A DNA stretch of 64,000 nucleotides from Catenulispora sp. GP43. Lineage in GTDB: Bacteria > Actinomycetota > Actinomycetes > Streptomycetales > Catenulisporaceae. Numbering within the stretch: position 1 is the first letter of the stretch; the number at the start of each line of letters is the position of its first letter. The notes under the pieces are model-generated. The model saw only the letters and a program-made list of their open reading frames with translations. It was not told the DNA's origin and ran no database searches. The position numbers and the translations under genes were made by a program. Positions 16,682 to 24,350 of this stretch are shown here, piece after piece. The stretch spans positions 186,001 to 250,000 of the forward strand of contig NZ_JBGCCT010000009.1 in NCBI RefSeq assembly GCF_041260665.1, written 5' to 3'.

Positions 16682-17536
16682 TCACTGCCCGCGCTGCCCC
16701 GGCAGGCCGTAGGCCGGAGCCTGCTCCTCCAGCTGCGCCGCCAGCATGGCGCGCATCACGCTGGCCGCCGCCGCGCCGTCGCCGGCCGCGATCTCGTCGG
16801 CCAGCCGCTGGTGCGCCGCCGCGCCGCCGTCGCTCATCGGCCCGCAGGAGCGGCGCCGCATGCCCGCGCTCTCCGCGGCCCCGGTCACCACCCGCGCCAG
16901 GTGCTCCACCATCCGGTTCGGGCACTCGGCGACCAGCAGCGCGTGGAACTCGCCGTCGATCTTGGCGTAGCCGGGCTGGTCGCCGTTGGCGGCGGCCTGC
17001 TTCATCAGCACGGCCAGCTCCGAGAGCCGGGCCGCGGCGGGCTCCGAGAGCCTCCCGGAGGCCAGCTGCGCGGCCAGCGGCTCGAACGCGCAGCGCAGCT
17101 CGGCCAGCTCGCGGCACTGGTCCAGGCCCGCCACGCCGGCCGCGCGCCACTCGATCACGTCCGGGTCCAGCAGGTTCCACTCCGGGACCGGGCGGATCCG
17201 GGTCCCGACGTTGGGCCGGGCGGTCACCATGCCCTTGGCCTCCAGCACCCGCAGCGACTCCCGGACCACGGTGCGCGAGACCTCGAAGCGGCGGCCGATC
17301 TCCTCGGGCACCAGCGGCCGGTCCGCGCCGAGCTCGCCGGCCACGATCATCCGGCCGAGCTGCTGGACCAGCTGGCCGTGCAGGCCGCGGGCCTGGGTGC
17401 CGGCGCGCAGGGACAGGTAGGAGTCGCCGATGGAGCCGCCGGCGGCCGCGGCCAGGGTGTTGGCGACGGGGTTCGGGGCGGCGGGAAGGGTGTCGACGGG
17501 CGCGACGGTCCCGGTCATGTGTGTAGGAATGCTCAT
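16682..17536 (-). CDS. FadR-subfamily GntR transcriptional regulator
   Basis: A 284-residue regulator. The N-terminal winged helix (about residues 50-120) has EEIGRRFEVSRTVVRESLRV and the wing VTARPNVGTRIRP. The C-terminal FCD helical domain contains the metal/ligand-site pattern seen in FadR-type regulators of carboxylic acid and sugar-acid metabolism (ELRCAFEPLAAQLA, DGEFHALLVAE, HQRLADEI). Residues 1-40 are a disordered extension. No catabolic genes lie immediately adjacent, so its target is unclear. Divergent from the SPFH gene across 241 nt. Confidence 0.88.
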   Translation of the reverse strand: MSIPTHMTGTVAPVDTLPAAPNPVANTLAAAAGGSIGDSYLSLRAGTQARGLHGQLVQQLGRMIVAGELGADRPLVPEEIGRRFEVSRTVVRESLRVLEAKGMVTARPNVGTRIRPVPEWNLLDPDVIEWRAAGVAGLDQCRELAELRCAFEPLAAQLASGRLSEPAAARLSELAVLMKQAAANGDQPGYAKIDGEFHALLVAECPNRMVEHLARVVTGAAESAGMRRRSCGPMSDGGAAAHQRLADEIAAGDGAAAASVMRAMLAAQLEEQAPAYGLPGQRGQ

Positions 17537-17686
17537 GTTGTTGTCGTCGGCCGCACCGCGGGCGGACTTGAGGATTCTTAGCCGATAGTCGGCCCGATGT
17601 CACCCGTCGGAATGATCACCCGCAGGTCGGAGCGTCGCGCGGGCCTGTGGGTCGAGTATGCGGACATTGCGACGTCCAGTATATTT

Positions 17687-17723
17687 CGTCAACTTGACGA
17701 TAAGACTGGCGAGGGGCTAGCGT
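17687..17723 (+). promoter_or_regulatory. Promoter with palindrome over the -35 (SPFH gene)
   Basis: TTGACG (17694-17699), an 18-nt spacer and TAGCGT (17718-17723) form a promoter about 50 nt before the ATG. The -35 is the right half of a perfect palindrome CGTCAA-C-TTGACG (17687-17699), a possible operator for the divergent GntR regulator. Confidence 0.6.
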
Positions 17724-17777
17724 CGCAGCATCGTTGCACGCTGCGAGTACTCGCGCTTTCGACTTCTTGGGGGAGAG

Positions 17778-18911
17778 ATGGCGGACATCACCAGGCGGCT
17801 GTTCTGGAGCCACTTCCGGGGCAGCCCGACCAACCACGTGGTGCACCTGCGGCGCGGCAAGGTCGCGCACGAGGGCACCGGCCAGGCGTTCTGGTTCCGG
17901 CCGCTGACCGCGGTGCTGGCCGAGGTGCCGGTGGACGACCGCGAGCTGCCGATGCTGTTCCACGCGCGCACCAAGGACTTCCAGGACGTCACCGTCCAAG
18001 CCTCGATGACCTACCGCTTCGTCGACCCGACGGTGGCCACCCGCCGCCTGGACTTCGCCGTCGACCCGGTCTCCGGCCAGTGGCGCACCACCCCGCTGGA
18101 GCAGGTCGCCACCCTTCTGACGGAACTGGCGCAGCAGCACGCGCTGACCCTGGTCGCCACCCTGGAGCTGGCCCAGACCCTGGCCTCGGGCACCGCGGCG
18201 GTCCAGGAGCGGGTCACCGCCGGCCTGGCCGCCGACGAGCGCCTGGCCGAGACCGGCATCGGCGTGCTCGGCGTCCGCGTGGTCGCGGTGAAGCCGGAGG
18301 CCGACGTGGAGCGGGCCCTGCGCACCCCGACCCGGGAGCTGATCCAGCAGGAGGCGGACCGCGCCGGGTTCGAGCGCCGGGCGCTGGCGGTGGAGCGCGA
18401 GCGCGCGATCACCGAGAACGAGCTGCAGAGCAAGATCGAGCTGGCCACGCGCGAGGAGCAGCTGGTCGCGCAGGAGGGCGCCAACGCGCGGCGCCGGGCC
18501 ACCGAGCAGGCGGCCGCGGCGCGGATCGCCGCCGAGGGCGACTCGGACCGGGCCCGCATCGCGGCCGAGGGCGAGGCCGAGCGCGCGCGGATCGCCACCG
18601 CGGCCAACGCCGAGCGGGCCCGGATCGTCGCCGAGGCGGACGCCGACGCGCTGCGCACCCGCTCCTCGGCGAACGTCGAGGACCTGCGGGCGGTCGGCGC
18701 GGCCCAGGCCGAGAACGAGGCGGCGAAGCTGGCGGCGTACGCCGGGCTGGACCGGAACGTGCTGTTCGCGCTGGCGCTGCGCGAGTTCGCCGGCCAGCTG
18801 CCAGAGATCGGGACGGTGAACCTGACCCCGGACGTGGTGACCGGTCTGCTGTCCAAGCTCGCGAACGGTTCGGGCAGCGCTTCGGGCGCGGCTCAGGGCA
18901 TGGGGTCCTGA
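17778..18911 (+). CDS. SPFH/band-7 domain protein
   Basis: A 377-residue SPFH (stomatin/prohibitin/flotillin) protein. Residues ~15-190 form the SPFH fold, including FHARTKDFQDVTVQASMTYR and the GIGVLGVRVVAVKPEADVER strand that ends the domain. Residues ~190-300 form a long charged coiled coil with repeated AEGxxERARIA units, and the tail is Gly/Ser-rich. There is no N-terminal membrane segment, so it would associate peripherally or be soluble, unlike classical flotillins. GGGGGAGAG precedes the ATG. The next gene starts 3 nt after its stop, and the following ABC pair is also co-directional, suggesting one functional group at the membrane. Confidence 0.9.
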   Translation: MADITRRLFWSHFRGSPTNHVVHLRRGKVAHEGTGQAFWFRPLTAVLAEVPVDDRELPMLFHARTKDFQDVTVQASMTYRFVDPTVATRRLDFAVDPVSGQWRTTPLEQVATLLTELAQQHALTLVATLELAQTLASGTAAVQERVTAGLAADERLAETGIGVLGVRVVAVKPEADVERALRTPTRELIQQEADRAGFERRALAVERERAITENELQSKIELATREEQLVAQEGANARRRATEQAAAARIAAEGDSDRARIAAEGEAERARIATAANAERARIVAEADADALRTRSSANVEDLRAVGAAQAENEAAKLAAYAGLDRNVLFALALREFAGQLPEIGTVNLTPDVVTGLLSKLANGSGSASGAAQGMGS

Positions 18912-18914
18912 GCC

Positions 18915-19808
18915 GTGTCCGTGGCACCGCGGGTGGTCGTCGTGCACCGGCACAGCGAGCGGGACGAGATCGTCGCCGAGCAGGGCACGTGGGGACAGGC
19001 GGAGTTCGTCCAGAAGCGCCGCGGGGTCTCGCTGTCCTCGGTGAAGAAGCGGCACGACATGCTGAGCGGTGCGGTCCAGGCGGTCTCCGCAGCCATCCCC
19101 AGGGAGTGGCGCCGCGGAACGGTCGAGCGCGCCGACCTCCCGCGGTTCCTGTTCGAACCGGAGGACGTCGTGGTGGTGGTCGGCCAGGACGGCCTGGTCG
19201 CCAACACCGCGAAGTACCTGGACGGCCAGCCGGTGATCGGGATCGACCCCGACCCGGGGCGCAACATGGGGGTCCTGGTCCGCCACTCCCCCAAGGACTT
19301 CGAGTCCCTGCTCGCGGGGATCGGCGCCGGCCGGGCCCGCGTCGAGGCCCGCACCATGGTCTCGGCCGCCACCGACGACGGGGAGTCGCTACTGGCGCTG
19401 AACGAGGTCTACCTGGGCCACTCCGGGCACCAGTCCGCGCGGTACCTGCTGAGCACGCCCGGGGGCGAGGAGGAGCACCACTCGTCCTCGGGGCTGCTGG
19501 TGGGCTCCGGGACCGGCGCCACCGGCTGGCTGCTGTCCATCGCCCGGCAGCGGGCCCGGCAGATCACGCTGCCGGGGCCGACGGATCCGGAGCTGGGGTG
19601 GTTCGTACGGGAGGCGTGGCCGTCCCCCACCACCGGGGCCTCCCTGACGGAGGGGATGCTTCCGGGCGGACAGGAGCTGACGGTCCGGATCGAGGGCGAG
19701 TCGCTGGTGGTGTTCGGCGACGGGATCGAGGCCGACCGGCTGGCCCTGGGCTGGGGGCAGACGGTGCGCATCCGGGCCGCGGAACGGCACCTGCGGCTGG
19801 TGGTGTAG
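18915..19808 (+). CDS. NAD-kinase-like protein with degenerate active-site loop
   Basis: A 297-residue protein with the NAD kinase/diacylglycerol kinase-like fold. Matching blocks are [20 protein letters not shown] in place of the canonical GGDGT loop, [11 protein letters not shown] for the NE motif, and [18 protein letters not shown] for the DGxxxSTPTGSTAY block. The GGDG loop reads GQDG and the downstream Ser/Thr pattern is altered, so phosphoryl transfer to NAD is uncertain. It may bind NAD or ATP without being a kinase or may use another substrate. The GTG at 18915 follows the SPFH stop by 3 nt and is probably translationally coupled. A genuine NAD kinase would be expected elsewhere in the genome. 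Confidence 0.75.
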   Translation: MSVAPRVVVVHRHSERDEIVAEQGTWGQAEFVQKRRGVSLSSVKKRHDMLSGAVQAVSAAIPREWRRGTVERADLPRFLFEPEDVVVVVGQDGLVANTAKYLDGQPVIGIDPDPGRNMGVLVRHSPKDFESLLAGIGAGRARVEARTMVSAATDDGESLLALNEVYLGHSGHQSARYLLSTPGGEEEHHSSSGLLVGSGTGATGWLLSIARQRARQITLPGPTDPELGWFVREAWPSPTTGASLTEGMLPGGQELTVRIEGESLVVFGDGIEADRLALGWGQTVRIRAAERHLRLVV

Positions 19809-19896
19809 CGGAACGGGCTCGCCGGTGTTCGCCGCGGGCGCCTTGGCAGGACTCTGCGAGCGCCATAGCGGCCGGCGATGCGGGCACACTGGTTCC

Positions 19897-20730
19897 GTGC
19901 TTCTCGACGGGATCGGCAAGCGGTACCGGGTCGGCGGGCCATGGGTGCTTCGTGATGTGCGGCTGGAGCTGCGGCCGGGGACGGTCGTGCGGATCCACGG
20001 CCACAACGGCAGCGGGAAGTCGACGCTGCTGCGGGTGATCGCGGGGATCGCGGAGCCGTCCCGCGGCACGGTGAGCGCACGGCCGTCCACCGGATACGTG
20101 CCGGAACGGTTCCCCTCCGCGCTGCCGTTCACCGCGGAGCAGTACCTGCGGCACCACGCGCGGATGCGCGGCGTCCCGGCGTCGCAGGGCATGCGATGGC
20201 TGGAGCGGTTCGGGGCGGGGCAGTTCGCCGGGACCGCGATGAAGGAGCTGTCGAAGGGGACCTCGCAGAAGATCGCGGTGACGCAGGCGCTGCTCGGCGA
20301 TCCGGAGCTGCTGGTGCTCGACGAGGCGTGGACCGGGCTCGACACCGACGCGCGCGAGGAGCTGGCGGCGGTGGTGCGGGAGCGGGCCGGGGACGGGGCC
20401 TGCGTGGTGTTCGTGGACCACGATCCGGCGCGGCTGGCCGACGCCACGGACGAGCGCTGGCTGGTGCGGGACGGCGCCCTGCTCGCCTCGCACCAAGTGG
20501 TGGCCACACCGGCCGGCCGGATGGTCGTCGAGGTGACCGGTGTCCCGGACACGGTCTCGCTGGCCGAGGTACTCCCGGAGGCCGAGGTCAGCGCCGACGG
20601 GCACCGGATCGTGGCCGACGCGGCGCTCTCGGACGATGTCCTGAGGCGCCTGCTGGCCCTCGGCCCGGAGGTCCACATCGTCGCTGTATCCCAGGCCTCC
20701 GCCCAGATCCGCGCGACCGAGGAGTCCTGA
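19897..20730 (+). CDS. ABC transporter ATP-binding protein
   Basis: A 277-residue ATPase of the exporter type. Walker A is GHNGSGKST, Walker B is LLVLDEAWTGLD and the H-loop is VVFVDHDP. The signature LSKGTSQKI replaces the usual LSGGQ. A C-terminal ~70-residue tail follows the ATPase core. The GTG start at 19897 is chosen because the ATPase fold begins there and an upstream frame-compatible ATG adds unrelated sequence. CACACT lies 6 nt before it, a weak leaderless-type -10. Its stop overlaps the next gene's ATG (TGATG), so the two form a simple ATPase-permease unit. Confidence 0.9.
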   Translation: MLLDGIGKRYRVGGPWVLRDVRLELRPGTVVRIHGHNGSGKSTLLRVIAGIAEPSRGTVSARPSTGYVPERFPSALPFTAEQYLRHHARMRGVPASQGMRWLERFGAGQFAGTAMKELSKGTSQKIAVTQALLGDPELLVLDEAWTGLDTDAREELAAVVRERAGDGACVVFVDHDPARLADATDERWLVRDGALLASHQVVATPAGRMVVEVTGVPDTVSLAEVLPEAEVSADGHRIVADAALSDDVLRRLLALGPEVHIVAVSQASAQIRATEES

Positions 20731-21389
20731 TGCCCGCGCTGATCCGCTACTACGTGGCGCTGCTGATGCGTTCCGGACGCTGGCTCCCCGCGACGATCTT
20801 CTACGCGGCCATCGTGAGCATCGGGACGCAGGGTTCGGCGAAAGTCGGCGAAGCCCTCGGCTATGCCGGCGCTGGGCTGGTCCCGGCCGTGGCCTGGCTG
20901 ACGCGCGCCACCCTGACCGCCGAACCCGAGGCGGCACGGCACTGCGTGGCCGGCGCCGTGGGCCCGCGCCGCCCGCACCTCGCGGCGCTGGCCGCGGCGG
21001 CGATCGGCGGCCTGGTCCTGGCCGCGGGCGGCGCGGCGGCGATGGTGGCCGCGGTCGGCACGGTCCACCCCGCGACCGCCCTGGCCGCGGGCCTGCTGAC
21101 GATGGCGCTGTGCGCCCTGGCCGGCAGCGCGGTCGGCGCCCTGTGCAACCCGCCGATCCTGGTGCGCGCCTCCTGGGCCATCCCGATCGCCGGCATCCTG
21201 GCGATCACCGTCCTGGTCACCACCGGCTCCCCGGTGAACGCCGCCATCCGCGGCATCACGCCCGGCGACCAGGGCGCGCGGCTGCCGCTGCTGCCGGCGG
21301 TGCTGGTGGTCGCGGCGACGGCGGCGTGCTGGGCGGTGTCGACTTTCGTGGCGGCCCGCAAGGAGTTCCACGTCGGCGAGTCGGACTGA
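20730..21389 (+). CDS. ABC exporter membrane protein
   Basis: A 219-residue hydrophobic protein with about five to six membrane segments, for example [57 protein letters not shown] and ASWAIPIAGILAITVLVTT. No soluble domain or known permease motif is visible. It overlaps the preceding ATPase stop by 1 nt, and the pair is the minimal form of an ABC-2-like exporter. Substrate unknown. Proximity to the SPFH and NAD-kinase-like genes suggests a membrane-associated role. Confidence 0.8.
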   Translation: MPALIRYYVALLMRSGRWLPATIFYAAIVSIGTQGSAKVGEALGYAGAGLVPAVAWLTRATLTAEPEAARHCVAGAVGPRRPHLAALAAAAIGGLVLAAGGAAAMVAAVGTVHPATALAAGLLTMALCALAGSAVGALCNPPILVRASWAIPIAGILAITVLVTTGSPVNAAIRGITPGDQGARLPLLPAVLVVAATAACWAVSTFVAARKEFHVGESD

Positions 21390-21403
21390 CGCCAGACCGT
21401 GGC

Positions 21404-21409
21404 TACGCT
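21404..21409 (+). promoter_or_regulatory. Candidate -10 (TACGCT) of a leaderless transcript
   Basis: TACGCT lies 6 nt before ATG 21416, which has no Shine-Dalgarno sequence. The -35 is not clear. Confidence 0.5.
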
Positions 21410-21415
21410 GAAGAC

Positions 21416-21742
21416 ATGATCACCTGTGTAGTCGAGTACGTCATCGATCCGCAGAAGACCGACGCCTTCGAGAAGTTCGCCACCCGCTGGATGGAGCTCG
21501 TCGACGCCCACGGTGGAACGCACCACGGGTACTTCCTGCCCGCCGAGGGCGCGAGCGACAAGGCCCTGGCTTTGTTCAGCTTCCCGAGCCTCGCGGCGTA
21601 CGAGGAGTACCGGAAACTGTTCGGCCACCATCCCGACTTCATCGCCGCGGACAAGATCAGGGACGAGAGCGGCTGCGTGCTCCGCTACGAACGCAGCTTC
21701 ATGAGGCCGTTGCTGCCCTCAACCACAACCACATCAACCTGA
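21416..21742 (+). CDS. NIPSNAP-family protein
   Basis: A 108-residue dimeric alpha/beta-barrel (ferredoxin-like) protein of the NIPSNAP family. The pattern CVVEYVIDPQKTDAFEKFAT, then GYFLPAEGASDKALALFSF and YEEYRKLFGHHPDF are characteristic. Members are widespread and mostly of unknown function, some being small oxygenases or stress-associated. It ends in a Thr/Ser tail that overlaps the convergent VOC gene by 9 nt. The start ATG lacks a ribosome-binding site and follows a TANNNT hexamer. Confidence 0.85.
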   Translation: MITCVVEYVIDPQKTDAFEKFATRWMELVDAHGGTHHGYFLPAEGASDKALALFSFPSLAAYEEYRKLFGHHPDFIAADKIRDESGCVLRYERSFMRPLLPSTTTTST

Positions 21743-22030
21743 CGCCGGGCCGAGCAGATCCCAGCGATTGCCGGCGATGTCGCGGAAGACGACGACCCGA
21801 CCGGCGTACTGCTCGCCGATCGCAGCGGTCTGCCGCTCCCCGTCTGCGCGCGCGAGCAGCAAACCGGTCTGGCCGCCCGGCGGACGGACGACGACCCAGC
21901 GCTTGGGGCGGCCGTCATCGGTCGTCGACGGCGAGTCCTCGGCGAGCTCGAAGCCCAGAGCGCGGGTGAAGAAGTCGATCGCCTCGTCGTAGTCGTCGAC
22001 GATGATCGCGGTCAGCTGGAGGAAGGACAC
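21734..22030 (-). CDS. VOC-superfamily (glyoxalase/bleomycin-resistance fold) protein
   Basis: A 98-residue protein with the vicinal-oxygen-chelate pattern: LTAIIVDDYDEAIDFFTRAL, then GFELAEDSP, RWVVVRPPGG, VVVFRDIAGNRWDLLGP. At 98 residues it is short for the family (about 120-130), because part of the second beta-alpha-beta module is compressed. Function (small-molecule metabolism or resistance) cannot be assigned. The GTG start at 22030 is the first good one in frame. It converges with and overlaps the NIPSNAP gene by 9 nt, so full-length transcripts would be antisense to each other. Confidence 0.82.
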   Translation of the reverse strand: MSFLQLTAIIVDDYDEAIDFFTRALGFELAEDSPSTTDDGRPKRWVVVRPPGGQTGLLLARADGERQTAAIGEQYAGRVVVFRDIAGNRWDLLGPASG

Positions 22031-22051
22031 CGGCCAAAGGATGCCAGCCCC

Positions 22052-22969
22052 CTAAGGCCGCCCGCCCACCTTCCGGATCACCCGCGCCGCCAGCCGGCAC
22101 CCGGCCGCCAGCGCCTCCTCCGGGTCCTCGTCGCGCATCCACGCGGCCAGGTATCCCGCCGCGAACGCGTCGCCGGCGCCGGTCGTGTCGATCAGCTGCC
22201 CCGGCGGCAGGCGCTCGGCGGGGACCCGGATCGTGCGGTCGAACAGGGCGTCGTGGCGGACCACGCCGTCGGCGCCGAGTTTGACCACCACCTGGTCGCA
22301 CAGCTCCGTCAGGGCCATGGTGGCGGCCACCGGGTCGTCGTCGATGCCGGTCAGGACGGCGGCCTCGTCGCGGTTGGCGATCAGCATGAAGGGGTCGCCG
22401 ATCCAGTCCAGGAAGCGGTCCGGGCCGACCGCGGCCAGCGGGCCCGCCGAGGCCACGTCCACCGAGGTGGTCATGCCGCGGTGGCGGGCCAGGTCCAGGG
22501 CCGCGACGCCGGCGGCGCGGCTGGCCGGGTTCAGGATCGTGTAGCCGGACAGGTGCAGATGGCGGCCCGGGACGAACTCGTCCTTCGGCAGGTCCATCGG
22601 GGTCAGGGCGCAGTTGGCGCCGGGGTCGGGGACCATCGTGCGCTCGCCGGTCGGGTCGACCAGGACCACCACCGTGCCGGTGGGGCGGGAGGGGTCCACC
22701 TTCAGCACGGTGCGGACCCCGGCCGTGTGCAGCGCTTCAGCGGCCTCGCGGCCGGGCAGGTCGTCGCCGACGCAGCCCACGAACAGCGCCTCGGCCCCGG
22801 TGGCGGCCAGCCAGCAGGCGGTGTTGGCCGCCGAGCCGCCGCCGCGCATCGCGATGCGCCCGGGGCTGTCCGAGGCCGCCACCAGCGGCCCGTCCAGGCG
22901 CGCCACGACGTCCACCATCAGGTCGCCGACCACCAGGATCGGCGCCGCCGCGCCGGACGTGGGCACCAC
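22052..22969 (-). CDS. psuK: PfkB-family kinase, probable pseudouridine kinase
   Basis: A 305-residue ribokinase-family enzyme. The N-terminal signature is ILVVGDLMVDVVARLDGP with RGGGSAANTACWLAATGA, and the C-terminal PfkB motif is IDTTGAGDAFAAGYLAAW containing the catalytic base Asp. It follows psuG with an 8-nt gap, so the predicted role is phosphorylation of pseudouridine to pseudouridine 5'-phosphate, the substrate of PsuG, in nucleoside salvage. The start is one of two consecutive GTGs (22969 and 22966). No ATG is available early enough. The assignment rests on the psuG linkage, since the PfkB family includes many sugar kinases. Confidence 0.85.
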   Translation of the reverse strand: MVPTSGAAAPILVVGDLMVDVVARLDGPLVAASDSPGRIAMRGGGSAANTACWLAATGAEALFVGCVGDDLPGREAAEALHTAGVRTVLKVDPSRPTGTVVVLVDPTGERTMVPDPGANCALTPMDLPKDEFVPGRHLHLSGYTILNPASRAAGVAALDLARHRGMTTSVDVASAGPLAAVGPDRFLDWIGDPFMLIANRDEAAVLTGIDDDPVAATMALTELCDQVVVKLGADGVVRHDALFDRTIRVPAERLPPGQLIDTTGAGDAFAAGYLAAWMRDEDPEEALAAGCRLAARVIRKVGGRP

Positions 22970-22977
22970 GGCGTCCG

Positions 22978-23919
22978 CTACTGGTTCGGCGCGGCGTTGA
23001 TGATCTCCGCCGCGATCCGGGTGGCCAGCTCGGCGTTGCGCTTGACCAGCAGGACGTTCGCGCGCAGCGACTCCCCGCCGGTCTCGCGGTGGAAGAACTC
23101 CAGCAGGAACGGCGTGACGTCCTTGCCGGCGACCCCCTGCTTCTCGGCCGCGGCCAGCGCGTCGTTCAGGATCCGGTCGTGCAGGGCCGGGTCCAGCTGG
23201 TCCTCGACCGGGATCGGGTTGGCGATCAGCACCCCGCTGGACACCGCCGGCCAGGCCAGCTGCCAGTGCTGCAGCACCGCCTCGGCCACCTCCTCGGCGA
23301 AGTCGAAGCTCCACTCCAGCGCGTGGCCGGAGTCGGCGAGGTAGAAGCCGGGGAACTGGGTGGTGCGGTAGCCGAAGACCGGGACGTTCAGGGTCTCCAG
23401 CCGCTCCAGCGTCGCCGGCACGTCCAGGATCGACTTCACCCCGGCGCACACCACGGCCATCGGGATCCGGGACAGCGCGGTCAGGTCCGCGGACTCGTCC
23501 CAGGTGTCGCGCGCCTGCCGGTGCACCCCGCCCAGGCCCCCGGTGGCGAAGACGTCGATGTCGGCCTGCGCGGCCAGCGAGGCGGTGGCCGCCACGGTCG
23601 TCGCGCCGTGCAGCCGCTTGGCCGCGGCCACGCCCAGGTCGCGCACCCCGAGCTTGACGACGTCGTCGGACTCGGCGATCAGCCGCAGCTCCTCGGCGTA
23701 CAGCCCGATGCACGGCTTGCCCTCGACCACCGCGATGGTGGCCGGCACCCCGCCGTTGTCGCGCACGGTCTGCTCGATCTCGCGCGCCACCCGCAGGTTG
23801 TCCGGACGCGGCAGCCCGTGGCTGATGATCGTCGACTCCAGCGCCACGACCGGGGTGTCCGACTCCAGCGCCTCGATCACTTCGGGGTGGATCCGGAGCC
23901 CCACGCCGTCCACTGTCAC
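22978..23919 (-). CDS. psuG: Pseudouridine-5'-phosphate glycosidase
   Basis: A 313-residue enzyme that cleaves pseudouridine 5'-phosphate to uracil and ribose 5-phosphate. Family motifs are [18 protein letters not shown] near the N-terminus, then [57 protein letters not shown] and [16 protein letters not shown]. The GTG at 23919 is chosen because AGGAGG sits at ideal distance upstream. An in-frame GTG at 23946 has no such site. It is first in an operon with the kinase gene at 22052 and divergent from the GNAT-like gene. Confidence 0.94.
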   Translation of the reverse strand: MTVDGVGLRIHPEVIEALESDTPVVALESTIISHGLPRPDNLRVAREIEQTVRDNGGVPATIAVVEGKPCIGLYAEELRLIAESDDVVKLGVRDLGVAAAKRLHGATTVAATASLAAQADIDVFATGGLGGVHRQARDTWDESADLTALSRIPMAVVCAGVKSILDVPATLERLETLNVPVFGYRTTQFPGFYLADSGHALEWSFDFAEEVAEAVLQHWQLAWPAVSSGVLIANPIPVEDQLDPALHDRILNDALAAAEKQGVAGKDVTPFLLEFFHRETGGESLRANVLLVKRNAELATRIAAEIINAAPNQ

Positions 23920-24025
23920 TTCTGCCTCCTGCAGCCCGACGGGCACGAAAGACGGGCATAGACGCCGTCCCGGTTACGCTCATGCGAACACTACTGAAGA
24001 TCGTAGAGGGAACCGGAGGCGGGTT

Positions 24026-24316
24026 GTGAGCGACGAGGTCACGGTGGTCGACAACAAGGACCGCAAGCGTTACGAGGCGCGGATAGGCGGGGCGCTCGCG
24101 GGGGTCCTGGCGTACACCGTGCAGGACGGCGTGGCCGTCATGCCGCACACCGTCGTGGAGCCGCAGTTCGAGGGCCGGGGCATCGGCGGGAAGCTGGCGA
24201 AGGCCGCGCTGGACGACGCGCGGGAACGCGGTCTCAAGGTCGCGCCCCGGTGTTGGTTCGTCGCCGCGTACATAGAGAAGCACCCCGAGTACGCGGATCT
24301 GGTGGCGGCCCGCTGA
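24026..24316 (+). CDS. Small GNAT-fold N-acetyltransferase (YjdJ-like)
   Basis: A 96-residue single-domain acetyltransferase of the minimal GNAT type. The acetyl-CoA pyrophosphate-binding motif is EGRGIGGKLAKAAL (Q/R-x-x-G-x-G/A), preceded by the beta strands AGVLAYTVQDGVAVMPHTVV and followed by APRCWFVAAYIEKHPEYADL. Such proteins lack an obvious specific substrate. The GTG start has GGAGG 6 nt upstream. Divergent from psuG, with a TACGCT hexamer at 23975-23980 as a possible -10. Confidence 0.88.
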   Translation: MSDEVTVVDNKDRKRYEARIGGALAGVLAYTVQDGVAVMPHTVVEPQFEGRGIGGKLAKAALDDARERGLKVAPRCWFVAAYIEKHPEYADLVAAR

Positions 24317-24350
24317 TCCCCTTCAGGCCGCCGACGTCCGACGAAGGCGG

